From NCBI GenBank assembly GCA_005879805.1, contig VBKL01000093.1:1-49436 (forward strand): a stretch of DNA of 49,436 nt, given 5' to 3'. Made by a program: the position numbers and the translations under genes. Position 1 is the stretch's first letter. The number at the start of each line of letters is the position of its first letter. Shown here in pieces: positions 33,184 to 42,115 of the stretch. The notes beneath the pieces were generated by a model. That model did no database searches. It was given only the letters and a program-made list of their open reading frames with translations, and was not told the DNA's origin. This stretch comes from Deltaproteobacteria bacterium (lineage in GTDB: Bacteria > Myxococcota > Myxococcia > Myxococcales > 40CM-4-68-19).

Positions 33184-34038
33184 TCAGCGCAGGGCAATCG
33201 AGAAGGGGGACGCGCCCGTCGAGACCTTCCCCACCGTGGCAAGGCGACCCGTCGCCCCATCGATGCGGAAGACGGAAACGTCGTTGGACCCGCTGTTCGG
33301 GACGTAGACGAAGCGCCCGGACTCGTCGATTTCGATCGACAAGGGCCCCGCACCCGCCGGATACGGCGACCCGGCGATCTGCGCGAGCGCTCCGGTCTTC
33401 GCGTCGATCGAGAAGGCCGAGACGTCGCCCGAGGTGGTGTTGGGAACGTACAGGTAGCGTCCCGACGGATCGGCGCCGGCCGCGCGCGGATCGGTGCCGG
33501 CGGCGTCGTCGGAGTCGCGATTGGCGGTATAGGCGAACTTCCCCGAGTCGGCGACCTTGATCTCGTAGGGCGTGATCCCGGAGGCGAAGGGCGAACCCGC
33601 CATCTCCGTCAGGCTTCCATTGGGGGCGACGCGGAAGCCCGAGACGCTGTTGTCGCTGGTGTTCGCCACGTAGAGGAAACGGCCGGCCGGATCGAGAGAC
33701 AAATTGTGCGGATTCAATCTCGTCGGGACGGTCGAGCCGGCGATGAGCGCCGGCATTCCCCTGGCATCGATCGAGTACGCCGAGAGGACGTTCGAGAACT
33801 CCCCGCTCACGAAGAGGAACTTTCCGGAAGGATGGAACTCGCAGTAGGTCGCTCCGCCCGGCGCCGTGATCACCGTGTCGAGGAGCGCCAGCATCCCGGT
33901 GCCGGGGTCGATGCGAAAGACCGATACGCTGCTGGCGTTGTTGTTCGCCACGTACGCGAGCGACGAGGGCTTCGAGGAGCCGCACGCGAGAGAGAAGAGG
34001 AACGGAATCGCCGAACCGAGCAGGAAGACTTGCTTCAT
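33184..34038 (-). CDS. Beta-propeller lipoprotein (lactonase-like), one blade shortened
   Basis: 284 residues from ATG 34038, which has GGAGG at 7 bases; the signal ends in a lipobox F-S-L-A-C-G. Six repeats follow, each with G-(K/R)-(F/Y)-x-Y-V-x-N, S-V-F-R-I-D and a G-S-P turn, the lactonase-type seven-bladed propeller pattern. The fourth repeat jumps from A-N-R-D-S-D-D straight to A-A-G-T-D-P-R, missing about 24 residues that the others have. The propeller is probably incomplete. Function is unknown; related proteins are often surface binding proteins. Confidence 0.75.
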   Translation of the reverse strand: MKQVFLLGSAIPFLFSLACGSSKPSSLAYVANNNASSVSVFRIDPGTGMLALLDTVITAPGGATYCEFHPSGKFLFVSGEFSNVLSAYSIDARGMPALIAGSTVPTRLNPHNLSLDPAGRFLYVANTSDNSVSGFRVAPNGSLTEMAGSPFASGITPYEIKVADSGKFAYTANRDSDDAAGTDPRAAGADPSGRYLYVPNTTSGDVSAFSIDAKTGALAQIAGSPYPAGAGPLSIEIDESGRFVYVPNSGSNDVSVFRIDGATGRLATVGKVSTGASPFSIALR

Positions 34039-34077
34039 CGCGTCCTCCGCGTCGTGCACATGGCTGACATCTCGAGT

Positions 34078-34746
34078 CTACCGCGGCGCACCGCCGGCGC
34101 GTAGGCGGCGCAGGGCGATCCATCCCGGAAGCAACAGGAGCATCCACGCCGCGGCCGGTACCGACGCGCACCCTCCCGAAGCGCCGGACGTGGTGGACTG
34201 CGCGGTGGTCGGCGGAGGCGGAGCCGGCGGCGGACCTCCGAGGGTGGCCGTCCTGCTCAGGCGGAGATCGGCGCACTGGTAATAGAAGTCGTCCGCTCCG
34301 TCGAAGGGCGGCTTGTCGGTCATCACCTGGATCAATTGCAGGGTGCAGCCGTCGCATTCGATGTCCGGCAGCGTGACCGGCACCTCGCCGTGGGTGAGGC
34401 CGGATGGATTGGCAATGTGATCGACGAGCACCTCGACGCTGGCCGGGTTCAGGAAAGCGGCGCCGTTCCAGATCGGCGGGCCGAGAGCGGCGTCGCCCGC
34501 GGGATCGAAGGCGATCCGGAAATAACCCGGATGGTCGATGATCTCGTCGAAGACGACGGTGACGACCTGTCCCGGGCGAACCGTGGTGACCCGGTTCGTT
34601 CGCAGGCCGCCGCTCAGGCCGCAAGGACCCACCTTCATCGCGTCGCCATAGCGCGAAGCCGGCGATTCGAGTCGAACGTGCGCCGCGGCAGGAAGGGCGA
34701 GAAGCAGCGCCGATGCGACGAGCAGCGACTTTGGTCGGCGCAACAT
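34078..34746 (-). CDS. LPMO-like secreted protein with MYXO-CTERM-like tail
   Basis: 222 residues. The signal peptide ends A-A-A with His23 as the predicted first mature residue (H-V-R-L-E-S-P), the arrangement of the histidine-brace copper site of lytic polysaccharide monooxygenases; a second histidine (H72 in I-I-D-H-P-G-Y-F-R-I) could complete the brace. Cysteine pairs (G-P-C-G; I-E-C-D-G-C; Y-Y-Q-C) suggest disulfides. After a proline/threonine linker the tail has G-G-C, a hydrophobic helix and an arginine-rich end, as in MYXO-CTERM sorting signals. It resembles polysaccharide-monooxygenase-like proteins reported from myxobacteria. Confidence 0.75.
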   Translation of the reverse strand: MLRRPKSLLVASALLLALPAAAHVRLESPASRYGDAMKVGPCGLSGGLRTNRVTTVRPGQVVTVVFDEIIDHPGYFRIAFDPAGDAALGPPIWNGAAFLNPASVEVLVDHIANPSGLTHGEVPVTLPDIECDGCTLQLIQVMTDKPPFDGADDFYYQCADLRLSRTATLGGPPPAPPPPTTAQSTTSGASGGCASVPAAAWMLLLLPGWIALRRLRAGGAPR

Positions 34747-34826
34747 GTCGGAGTGAGGCTACCCCTGCGCGGCGTTTCCTGCCAGACTCGCCCCGCTTCC
34801 GGCGCAATAGCAGGGGAGAATCCGAC

Positions 34827-35135
34827 ATGGCACAGCCAATGACGAAAGCGATCGCAGTGTACCGGCAGCCGAACGATGCCAAGAGCTTCGACGCGTATTA
34901 CGCGGAGACGCACACCCCCCTGGTGAAGAAGATGCCGGGCCTGCGGCGACTCGAAGTCACCAAGATGACGGGCCCGGGGAGCGACGTCTACCAGGTCGCC
35001 GAGCTGTACTTCGACGATGCCGGTGCCCGCGAGTCCGCGCTCGCCTCGAGGGAAGGGAAGGCGGTGGTGGACGACCTGCCGAAGTTCGCGGCAGGGATCG
35101 TCAGCATCTATTTCGGCGAGGGCAGGGAGGCGTAG
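34827..35135 (+). CDS. EthD-family small protein
   Basis: 102 residues in a ferredoxin-like dimeric alpha+beta barrel pattern: K-A-I-A-V-Y-R, F-D-A-Y-Y-A-E-T-H-T-P-L-V-K-K-M-P-G-L and Y-Q-V-A-E-L-Y-F-D-D. The Y-x-x-x-H-x-P-L signature is typical of EthD proteins, which accompany degradative oxygenase systems but often have no assigned reaction. GGGGAGAA lies 6 bases before ATG. The gene is divergent from the LPMO-like gene. Confidence 0.8.
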   Translation: MAQPMTKAIAVYRQPNDAKSFDAYYAETHTPLVKKMPGLRRLEVTKMTGPGSDVYQVAELYFDDAGARESALASREGKAVVDDLPKFAAGIVSIYFGEGREA

Positions 35136-35143
35136 CCCTGCCG

Positions 35144-36391
35144 CTAATGCCGCTCGTCGTGGCCGATATCGGCCGATTCATCTAGCCCCAGCTCGGCTCC
35201 CACCGCGCGTTGCAGCTCGGCCAGGCGCTGCTCGTAGGCGGCGAGGTGCATCGCCAGCTCCAGCTCGTGCATGCGGAGCTCGCGCGCGCTTTCCAGCGCC
35301 ATCGCGAAATCCCCGCGTCCGGCCGCGTAGCTCGACTGCGCGCTCTCCAGCGCCTGCCGCGCCAGGGGGACGAGCTGATGGTGCAGATCGATCTGGTGCC
35401 CTTCGGCGACGAGGTGCGCGTGCGTCTCGGCGACCTCGGCCACGATCCGGTTGCGCAGCGCCCGCTCCGACGCCACGGCGGCAGCGATGCGCGCCTGCGC
35501 CGACGAGACGCGGGGCCCGTTCTTGCTCCCGCCGAAGATGGGGAGGTTGATCTGCACGCCGGCGAAGAGGAAATCCGAGGGGCCCGCCGGATTGCGGAAG
35601 GTATGCATCTCGGCGACGAAGACGCCCAGATCGGGAACGGACGATGCTTTGGCGAGGCGCGCCTCGGCGTCCGCGCCCGCGATGCGCGCGCGAGCGCCGG
35701 CCAGCTCGGGCCGCGCCTGCAGCGCGTGTTTCTGCAGCGTGGCCACGTCCGGCAGGTTGCCGAGCACGTTCGGCGGCATGGTCGGTCCGGCGGGGCCTGC
35801 GGGATTGCGATCGAGAAGCGACGCGAGCCGCGCCCAGGAAGATCTCTTGTGGTCGAGCGCCGACTCGCGATTCGAGCGGAGCTGGACGAGCGATGCCTGG
35901 GCGCGGAGCAGCTCCGACTGCTCCCCCTTGCCGCTCGAGACTCGCGACTCCGAGGAGAGCAGGAGCACCTTGAGGATTGTCTCCAGCTCGTCGTCCACCT
36001 CCTGGGTTCGGTCGGCGAGGAACAGCTCGAAGTAGGCGGAGGCGAGCGCCGTTTCGATGTCGCGCTGCTTCACCGCCAGATCCGACTCGGCGAAAGCCGC
36101 CTCCGCGCGCGCCGCGTCGGTCCGGGCGCCGCGCTTGCCGGCGAGGGGAATCGTCTGGGAGAGCTGGACCATCACCGGGACGGCGGAGAAGTCCACCGGG
36201 GTGTTCCAGAGCTGGACCATGAGCATCGGATCGTCGAGCGCTCCCGCCGGCGAAACGTTCTCCGTGGCGGCGCGCAAATAGGCCTGCGCCGCAATCAAGT
36301 CGGGATTCTTCTCCCGCGCCTCGCGGAGGAGATCGGCGAGGCGGAGCGGGGTCGGCGCAGCGACGAGGAGCGCCACACAGGCTGCGATCAT
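35144..36391 (-). CDS. TolC-family outer-membrane efflux protein
   Basis: 415 residues. A signal peptide (M-I-A-A-C-V-A-L-L-V-A-A-P-T) precedes two OEP repeats of long coiled-coil helices (residues 15-200 and 215-400), rich in A, R, E, L with the usual Q-A-x-A-R-I-A-A-A-V. The tail is histidine-rich (D-I-G-H-D-E-R-H), common in metal efflux (CusC/CzcC) relatives. No inner-membrane pump or adaptor gene is adjacent, so partners must be elsewhere. Its stop lies 8 bases from the convergent EthD stop. Confidence 0.85.
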   Translation of the reverse strand: MIAACVALLVAAPTPLRLADLLREAREKNPDLIAAQAYLRAATENVSPAGALDDPMLMVQLWNTPVDFSAVPVMVQLSQTIPLAGKRGARTDAARAEAAFAESDLAVKQRDIETALASAYFELFLADRTQEVDDELETILKVLLLSSESRVSSGKGEQSELLRAQASLVQLRSNRESALDHKRSSWARLASLLDRNPAGPAGPTMPPNVLGNLPDVATLQKHALQARPELAGARARIAGADAEARLAKASSVPDLGVFVAEMHTFRNPAGPSDFLFAGVQINLPIFGGSKNGPRVSSAQARIAAAVASERALRNRIVAEVAETHAHLVAEGHQIDLHHQLVPLARQALESAQSSYAAGRGDFAMALESARELRMHELELAMHLAAYEQRLAELQRAVGAELGLDESADIGHDERH

Positions 36392-36539
36392 CGAATGCCT
36401 CCGGGGACTCGGGAGAGGCTATCCGGCGAAAACTTCGAATGGGCAAGGATACGACCCGAGGCTCAGACGCGGTTTGCCTTGACCGTGGGCGTCCGGCGGG
36501 AGCATTCGCTCCGCCCAGAAACGGCCCCGCCCCTGAGTC

Positions 36540-38581
36540 TCAGGTAAGGGCCGCTTTCACGCGGCCCGCAGTCAACGGTAGATCGCGGATGCGGCGGCCC
36601 GTTGCGTTGGCCACTGCATTCGCGATCGCCGCGACAGCCGGTCCCTGAGCGGCCTCGCCGGCGCCCACCGATTTCTCTCCGGGCCGGTCGATGAGCGTGA
36701 CCTGGACGGTGGGCACTTCCGGCATGCGAAGGATCTGATAATTGGCCCAGTCGCCGGTCAGGATGCGCGTGCCATCGAACTCGACCGCCTCGCGCAAGGT
36801 CCAGCTGGTCGACTGGATCACGCCGCCCTCGATCTGGTTGGAGAGGCCGTCCGGGTTGACGACGAGCCCCGCGTCGGCGGCGGCCCAGGCGCGCGGGACC
36901 TTCACCTCTCCGCTCTCGCGATCGACCTCGACCTCCGCGACCACCGCTACGTAGGTGGCGAGGTTCTTGTACTTCGCGAAACCGATGCCGCGGCCGCGGC
37001 CGTCGCCTCCGCGCGTACCGGGACGCCAGCCGGCCTTTGCTGCAACGGTCTCGATCACCGCTTTCGCCCGCGGATCGGAAAGGTGCCGCAAACGGAACTC
37101 GACCGGATCGGCGCCCGCCGCGAGCGCCAGCTCGTCCATGAACGACTCGAGCGCGAAGACGTTTGCGTAAGCGCCGAGCGTCCGCAGCGCGGAGACGCGG
37201 ACCGGCATCTCCGGGAGGAGGTGGTTCACCACCCGCTGCCGCGGGAAGAGGTAGAGCGGGATCGCGTTGCGGTCGCCGCCGCCCGCGGGCTGCCCCAGCG
37301 GAACTCGTCCTCGCGCATCCACTGCAGCTTCACCGGGCGGCCGCCCGTTGCGCGCGCGCAGAGCGCCGCGTCGAGCGCGACGTCGTCCGCGCCGTTGTGG
37401 CCGTAGCAGCCCGAGCCCTCGCGGTGCGTGACGGTGATGTCGGAGGGAGGAATCTTCAGTGCCTTGGCGAGCTCGCCGCGCAAGGGGAAGGGGCCCTGCG
37501 TGTGGCTCCAGACGTGCAGCTTGCCGTTCTCCCAGTGCGCGACGGCGCAGGAAGGACCGATGGCGGCGTGCGCCTGGAAGGGCCGGGTGAAGGTCGCTGC
37601 CAGGGTCTTCACGGCGGCGGGCGCGGATTCCGACTTTTCGCCGATCACGTTCGTTTGCGAAGGCTGCTGCCTCATGTGGTCGAAGAGTGCGCGGCCCGTG
37701 GGGGGAAGCGAAGGGGTCTGCTGCCACTTCGCGGTCTTGTCGAGGCCGCGGGCCGCCGCGACGGCCTGCTCTTCCCGCTCGGCGGCGACCGCGAGGAAGC
37801 TCCCGTCGCGCACCACCGCCACGACGCCCGGCATCGAGCGCACCGCTTGCTCGTCCACCGAGATGAGCTTCGCGCGGGGGGAAGGTGGCCGCACGACCCG
37901 TCCGAAGATCATCCCCGGCAAACGCATGTCGTGGACGTACGCCGGGCCGCCCGTCACCTTGGCGGGAATGTCGCGCCGCGGAATGCTCTTGCCGGTGAAG
38001 CGATGCGCGGAAGGCGGCTTCGGCTTCGCCTGGCCGGTGGCTTCGCGCTTGAACGTCGCTTCGCTGGTCAATTCGCCGTAGGTCGCTCTCCCGCCTCCGG
38101 GCGCCGATACGACGCCGTTCTCGACCCGCAGCGAGGACGCAGGCACGGAGAGCTTCGAGGCTGCGGTCTCGACGAGGATCGCGCGCGCCTCGGCGCAGGC
38201 GGCACGCAGGGCCGCCCCGGAGTCCTCGATGGAGCGGCTGCCGGAAGTCACTCCCTCGTTGGGAGTGGTCGCGGTGTCGCCCGAGATCATCGTCACCCGG
38301 GCGAGATCGACGTCGAGCTCATCCGCCACGATCTGCGCGAGCGCCGTCACGATGCCTTGTCCGATCTCCACCTTGCCGGTGAAGGCGGTGACGCTGCCGT
38401 CGGGGTTGATGCGCAGCCATCCGTCGAGATTGCGATTGGTCTGCAAGCTCCCAGGAAGCTTCGGTCCCACAGGCGCCGCACTTTGCGCGAAGGCGCGGGC
38501 GAGAGGAGCGAGCGAGAAACCCACCGTGAGCGCCGCAGTCCGCCCGAGGAACCCGCGCCGCGTGATCGGTCCGGCGCTCAT
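36540..38581 (-). pseudogene. Isoquinoline 1-oxidoreductase-like molybdopterin subunit, broken by an internal deletion and frameshift
   Basis: The gene starts at ATG 38581 with a Tat leader (T-R-R-G-F-L-G-R-T-A-A) and reads as a xanthine-oxidase-family large subunit to about 37295 (M-R-E-D-E-F-R-W-G), then leaves the frame. The rest is in another frame, resuming at Q-P-A-G-G-G-D-R-N-A-I-P-L-Y and running to TGA 36540. About 60 residues that relatives carry between these points are absent, and the 2042-base span is not a multiple of three. The cofactor-binding end (G-A-G-E-A-A-Q-G-P) survives but would not be made in one chain. ATGA overlap with the small subunit. Confidence 0.8.
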
Positions 38582-39042
38582 GGCGACATCTCCTTCGCGG
38601 CACGCTGGATGGCGCGAATGATCCGGCCGTGGGTTCCACAGCGGCAGAGATTTCCCGCCAGTGCGAGGCGGAGGTCCGCTTCGCTCGGATGCGGGTTCTC
38701 GTCGAGCAGGCCTTTCGCCGTCATGAGCATGCCGGCGATGCAGTAGCCGCATTGCGCGGCCTGTTCGTCGATGAAGGCCTTCTGCAAGGGGTGCAGCTTC
38801 TCCGCCGAACCAAGTCCCTCGAGGGTGGTGATCTTCGCGTCCTTCACCGCCGCGGCGGGCGTCACGCACGAACGCACCGGCTTGCCGTCCACGAGAACGG
38901 TGCAGGCCCCGCATTGCGCCATCCCGCAACCGAATTTCGCCGCGTTCAGCTCGAGGTCGTTGCGCAGGACGTACAGGAGCGGCGTGTCCGCGGCCGCGGG
39001 AACGGTGCGGCGACGTTCGTTGACGGTGAGCGTGATCGCCAT
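38578..39042 (-). CDS. Isoquinoline 1-oxidoreductase-like [2Fe-2S] subunit
   Basis: 154 residues from ATG 39042 (GGAGGGG upstream). Plant-type ferredoxin cluster ligands C39, C44, C47 and C59 lie in F-G-C-G-M-A-Q-C-G-A-C; the second cluster ligands C98, C101, C133 and C135 lie in Q-C-G-Y-C and L-C-R-C-G. It is the small electron-transfer subunit of aerobic aldehyde/N-heterocycle hydroxylases. Its stop overlaps the start of the large subunit (ATGA), which is broken, so the complex may be dead. Confidence 0.92.
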   Translation of the reverse strand: MAITLTVNERRRTVPAAADTPLLYVLRNDLELNAAKFGCGMAQCGACTVLVDGKPVRSCVTPAAAVKDAKITTLEGLGSAEKLHPLQKAFIDEQAAQCGYCIAGMLMTAKGLLDENPHPSEADLRLALAGNLCRCGTHGRIIRAIQRAAKEMSP

Positions 39043-39370
39043 GCTGACCCCTCCTCGGTCGGCCGCTCTCTCCGAGCAAGGTCGGAGGCGTTGCAGCGGC
39101 GGCGGAAGCTTAGCGAGTGCCGGCGCGACCGTCTCGGGCGCGAGCAGCCGAACGCCAACTGCTTGCCTTGGGAAGGAGGAGCCAGAAGCTTGTCCGAGGA
39201 GGCACGTACTGTTGAACGCCAACCAGATCCTGGGCCTTTCCGCGCATCCGCATATCGATCGGTTACCGCGTCGCGTGAGCGTTATACTTTTCAACAACAC
39301 CGGGCGAGCGGGGGCCAGGCGCCCGGGGTGACCGCCATCCGAGCGGCCGCCCGAGGAACACCTCGACTGA
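39043..39370. other. Divergent intergenic region between the oxidoreductase and a histidine kinase
   Basis: 328 bases with no convincing gene. It contains a TATACT hexamer (39283-39288) that could be a plus-strand -10, and a 10-base direct repeat GAACGCCAAC at 39150-39159 and 39214-39223, spaced 64 bases. No clear -35 accompanies the TATACT. Confidence 0.35.
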
Positions 39371-41713
39371 ATGACCCGAAATCTCACAGCGCGGGTCGCG
39401 TCCATCGCGTTCGGCGTGGAGCTCGCTTTCGCGTGCGCGATTCCCATCGCGTATCTCCACCTCTTCGACATCGACGAGGGAGGCGATCGCGCGGTCGTGA
39501 TCGGGATGGCGGCGGCGCTTTACGTCGTGCGCACCGCAGGTCTGATCACCTGGCTTGCCTTGCTGCTGCGCCCGATCGACCGCTGGCTGAAGCAGCCGGA
39601 CGCCGCCGGCGCCCAGCTGACCCTGGGCGCGGCGCGTGCTGCGTACGACACGCCGCTGGCGTTTTCCATCGTATGGGCGACGACGTGGCTCGTCTTCTAC
39701 TGGCCAGTTACCGCGATCCTGCAGAGCCGATTCGCGGACCGCATCCCGCTCACACCGCGCGCCGGCGCGGCGACCATCCTCTTCGGAATCTCGTGCTTCA
39801 GCGCCGCGCTGCCGCTCGCGTATTCGCTGCTTACGCGGCTTCTCGGGCCCGTCGCGGGACGGATCTCCCTCGCGGCGCGCGAGCGCGGCGTGGCGCTGCC
39901 GGGACGAAGGGTGTCGCTCCGCGTACGGCTCGTCGTCCTTTCACTCTCTCTGACCGCGGCGCCCACGGTCTGGCTGACCCTGACCTCGTACATGTCCCAG
40001 GTGTGGACGGGGCAGCGGGATCTCGCGGCACGCGCGGAGCGGCTCGCCGATGCGGTCGCGCAGGCGCCCGCGTCCCACGGCCCCGGTACGCCGCTCGATC
40101 TCACGGCGATCGCGAGCCGGGACGGTACCGTTCGCGACAACGCCGAGGCCGCTCGCGAGCTTTTCGCCGCTCCCGCGCTGCGCTTCCGTCTCGCGCGCGA
40201 GCTGTCGCGAAAGGACTCCGGTACCGTTCTCGATCCCTCGAGCGAGCGCGCCGCCGGCTATCGCGCGATCCCGGGGTCGCGCGACGTGGCGCTGGTGATC
40301 TCCCGCCCGCCCGAGCGCGACCACCGCGCGGAGGTCTTCGACCTCCTCTTCTTCGCGCTGGTGGCCGCCTCCTGGGCGCCCGTGTGCGCCATTTTTCTCG
40401 CCGGCTCGATCGCCGGCCCCCTGCAGCGCATCCGCAGGGTCGTTTCCCAGATCGTCGGCCGCGAAGACGTCGACAAGCTCGGCCGGATACCCGTCTTCCA
40501 CCGCGACGAGATCGGCGATCTCGCCGTCGGCGCCAACGAGATGATCGACCGGCTCCAGGCGTCGGCGGAGCGGATCCGCCGCTACGGCGCCGACCGCGAG
40601 CAACTGCTCGCCGTGGCGGCCCGCCGCGCCGCCGAGCTGGACGCGGTGCTCGACAACATGGTCGAGGGCGTCTTCGCTTGCGACAAGAGCGGCAGCATCA
40701 CGCACACCAACGCCGCCGGACACCGTCTGCTCGATCTGCTGCCTGCGGTGACCGGAGCGCCGCCCGCGGAGAAGCCCGCCACCGCGCCGCTGCCCTACCA
40801 TCCCGACGGACGGGCCGTCTGCGCCGCCGAGCTTCCCCTGGTGCGCGCTCTCGCGGGAGAAGTGATCGTCGAGGAGGACGAGGTCCTCGAGAGTCCCAAC
40901 GACCACCGGCCTGTCTTCCTGCGCTCGAGCGCCGCGCCCATCCGCGACCCGAGCGGTGCCATCGCCGGCGCGGTGGCCGTGGCTCGCGACGTGACGGAGG
41001 TGGTGGAGCTCGACCGGCTGAAGGATCAGTTCATCCGGGTGGCAGCCCACGAGCTCAAGACCCCGGTTGCTATTCTCAAAGGGTACGCGCTGACGCTCAT
41101 GCGCACCGACAAGACGCTCTCGCCGCGCTCGCGCCGGATGCTGGAAGCGATCGACCGCGGCGCCGAGCGCATCAACCGGATCGTCGAGGATCTGGTGGAC
41201 GTCTCCCAGGCCTTCCTCGACGTGCTGCAGCTTTTGCCGGAGACGGTGGACCTCGAAGAGCTGGTGCGCGCGTCGGTGGCCGGCATGCCCCACACGGAGA
41301 TGCATCGCATCTCGGTTCGCCGCGGGGCCCCCGGCCCGTTCAACGTCTCCGCCGACCAAGCGCGCACGCGACAGGCGGTCCGCATCCTCCTCGACAACGC
41401 CATCAAGTACTCCCCATCCGGCGGCTGCATCGAGGTCGTGCTCGACAGGGACGAAGCCAACGGCGAAGCCGGCGTTTCCGTAGCCGATTGCGGTGTCGGA
41501 ATTCCTACGCAAGGCCAGGAGGGGATCTTCCGTTTGTTCTACCGGGCCCACACCGATACTCCACACGACTACGGAGGCATGGGGATCGGGCTCTACATGG
41601 CCAAGGAATTGATCAAGCGGCAGGGAGGCCGGATCTGGTTCCGCAGCCGGGAAGGCGAGGGCAGCACGTTCTCCTTCACGCTCCCCCTCGCGCGCGAGTC
41701 GGCGGATTCATGA
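39371..41713 (+). CDS. Membrane histidine kinase with HAMP and PAS domains
   Basis: 780 residues. Five or six hydrophobic segments occupy the first 210 residues, a periplasmic or loop region follows, then another membrane segment (about 325-350), HAMP (about 350-405), PAS (about 420-545, L-D-A-V-L-D-N-M-V-E-G-V-F-A-C-D), HisKA with V-A-A-H-E-L-K-T-P and HATPase (N-A-I-K-Y-S, D-C-G-V-G-I-P, G-M-G-I-G-L-Y). It should be a transmembrane sensor kinase. Its TGA overlaps the ATG of the receiver gene (ATGA at 41710-41713), its likely phosphorylation partner. Confidence 0.9.
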   Translation: MTRNLTARVASIAFGVELAFACAIPIAYLHLFDIDEGGDRAVVIGMAAALYVVRTAGLITWLALLLRPIDRWLKQPDAAGAQLTLGAARAAYDTPLAFSIVWATTWLVFYWPVTAILQSRFADRIPLTPRAGAATILFGISCFSAALPLAYSLLTRLLGPVAGRISLAARERGVALPGRRVSLRVRLVVLSLSLTAAPTVWLTLTSYMSQVWTGQRDLAARAERLADAVAQAPASHGPGTPLDLTAIASRDGTVRDNAEAARELFAAPALRFRLARELSRKDSGTVLDPSSERAAGYRAIPGSRDVALVISRPPERDHRAEVFDLLFFALVAASWAPVCAIFLAGSIAGPLQRIRRVVSQIVGREDVDKLGRIPVFHRDEIGDLAVGANEMIDRLQASAERIRRYGADREQLLAVAARRAAELDAVLDNMVEGVFACDKSGSITHTNAAGHRLLDLLPAVTGAPPAEKPATAPLPYHPDGRAVCAAELPLVRALAGEVIVEEDEVLESPNDHRPVFLRSSAAPIRDPSGAIAGAVAVARDVTEVVELDRLKDQFIRVAAHELKTPVAILKGYALTLMRTDKTLSPRSRRMLEAIDRGAERINRIVEDLVDVSQAFLDVLQLLPETVDLEELVRASVAGMPHTEMHRISVRRGAPGPFNVSADQARTRQAVRILLDNAIKYSPSGGCIEVVLDRDEANGEAGVSVADCGVGIPTQGQEGIFRLFYRAHTDTPHDYGGMGIGLYMAKELIKRQGGRIWFRSREGEGSTFSFTLPLARESADS

Positions 41714-42078
41714 CCGCCCGGGTCCTGGTGGTGGAAGACGACCCCGATCTCGCCGCGCTCGAGGCGGACGTGCTGGAGGAGCGCGGTCACGCCGTCGAGA
41801 TTGCCAACAACGGAAAGGAGGCGCTCGAGGCGGTGCAGCGCGCCGCTCCCGATATCATCCTCCTCGACATGAAGATGCCGGTGATGGGCGGCCGCGAGTT
41901 CGCCGAGGAGTACCGGCGGCGCGAGTCGAGAGCGGCGCCGATCGTGGTCGTCACCGCGGCGGACGATGCGCAGCGGCGAGCCGCGGAAGTCGGAGCGAGC
42001 GCCTGGATCGGGAAGCCGTTCGATCCGGAGAAGCTCGTCGAGAAGGTGGCGAGCCTCTTGGATCCGGCGCATCGCTAA
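41710..42078 (+). CDS. Single-domain response regulator
   Basis: 122 residues, a stand-alone receiver domain with acidic pocket E9-D10-D11, phospho-acceptor D53 in L-L-D-M-K-M-P and K102 in I-G-K-P-F. No output domain, so it acts by protein contact or as a relay intermediate. Coupled by ATGA to the membrane kinase. Confidence 0.92.
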   Translation: MTARVLVVEDDPDLAALEADVLEERGHAVEIANNGKEALEAVQRAAPDIILLDMKMPVMGGREFAEEYRRRESRAAPIVVVTAADDAQRRAAEVGASAWIGKPFDPEKLVEKVASLLDPAHR

Positions 42079-42115
42079 TCAGTTCACGTCGAGGTAACTC
42101 GACCCGGCGACTTGC

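Noticed and set aside
36532-36544. CCTGAG-T-CTCAGG palindrome at the end of the oxidoreductase gene
   Set aside because: Overlaps the stop codon, lacks a T run and no regulated start is close; probably chance.
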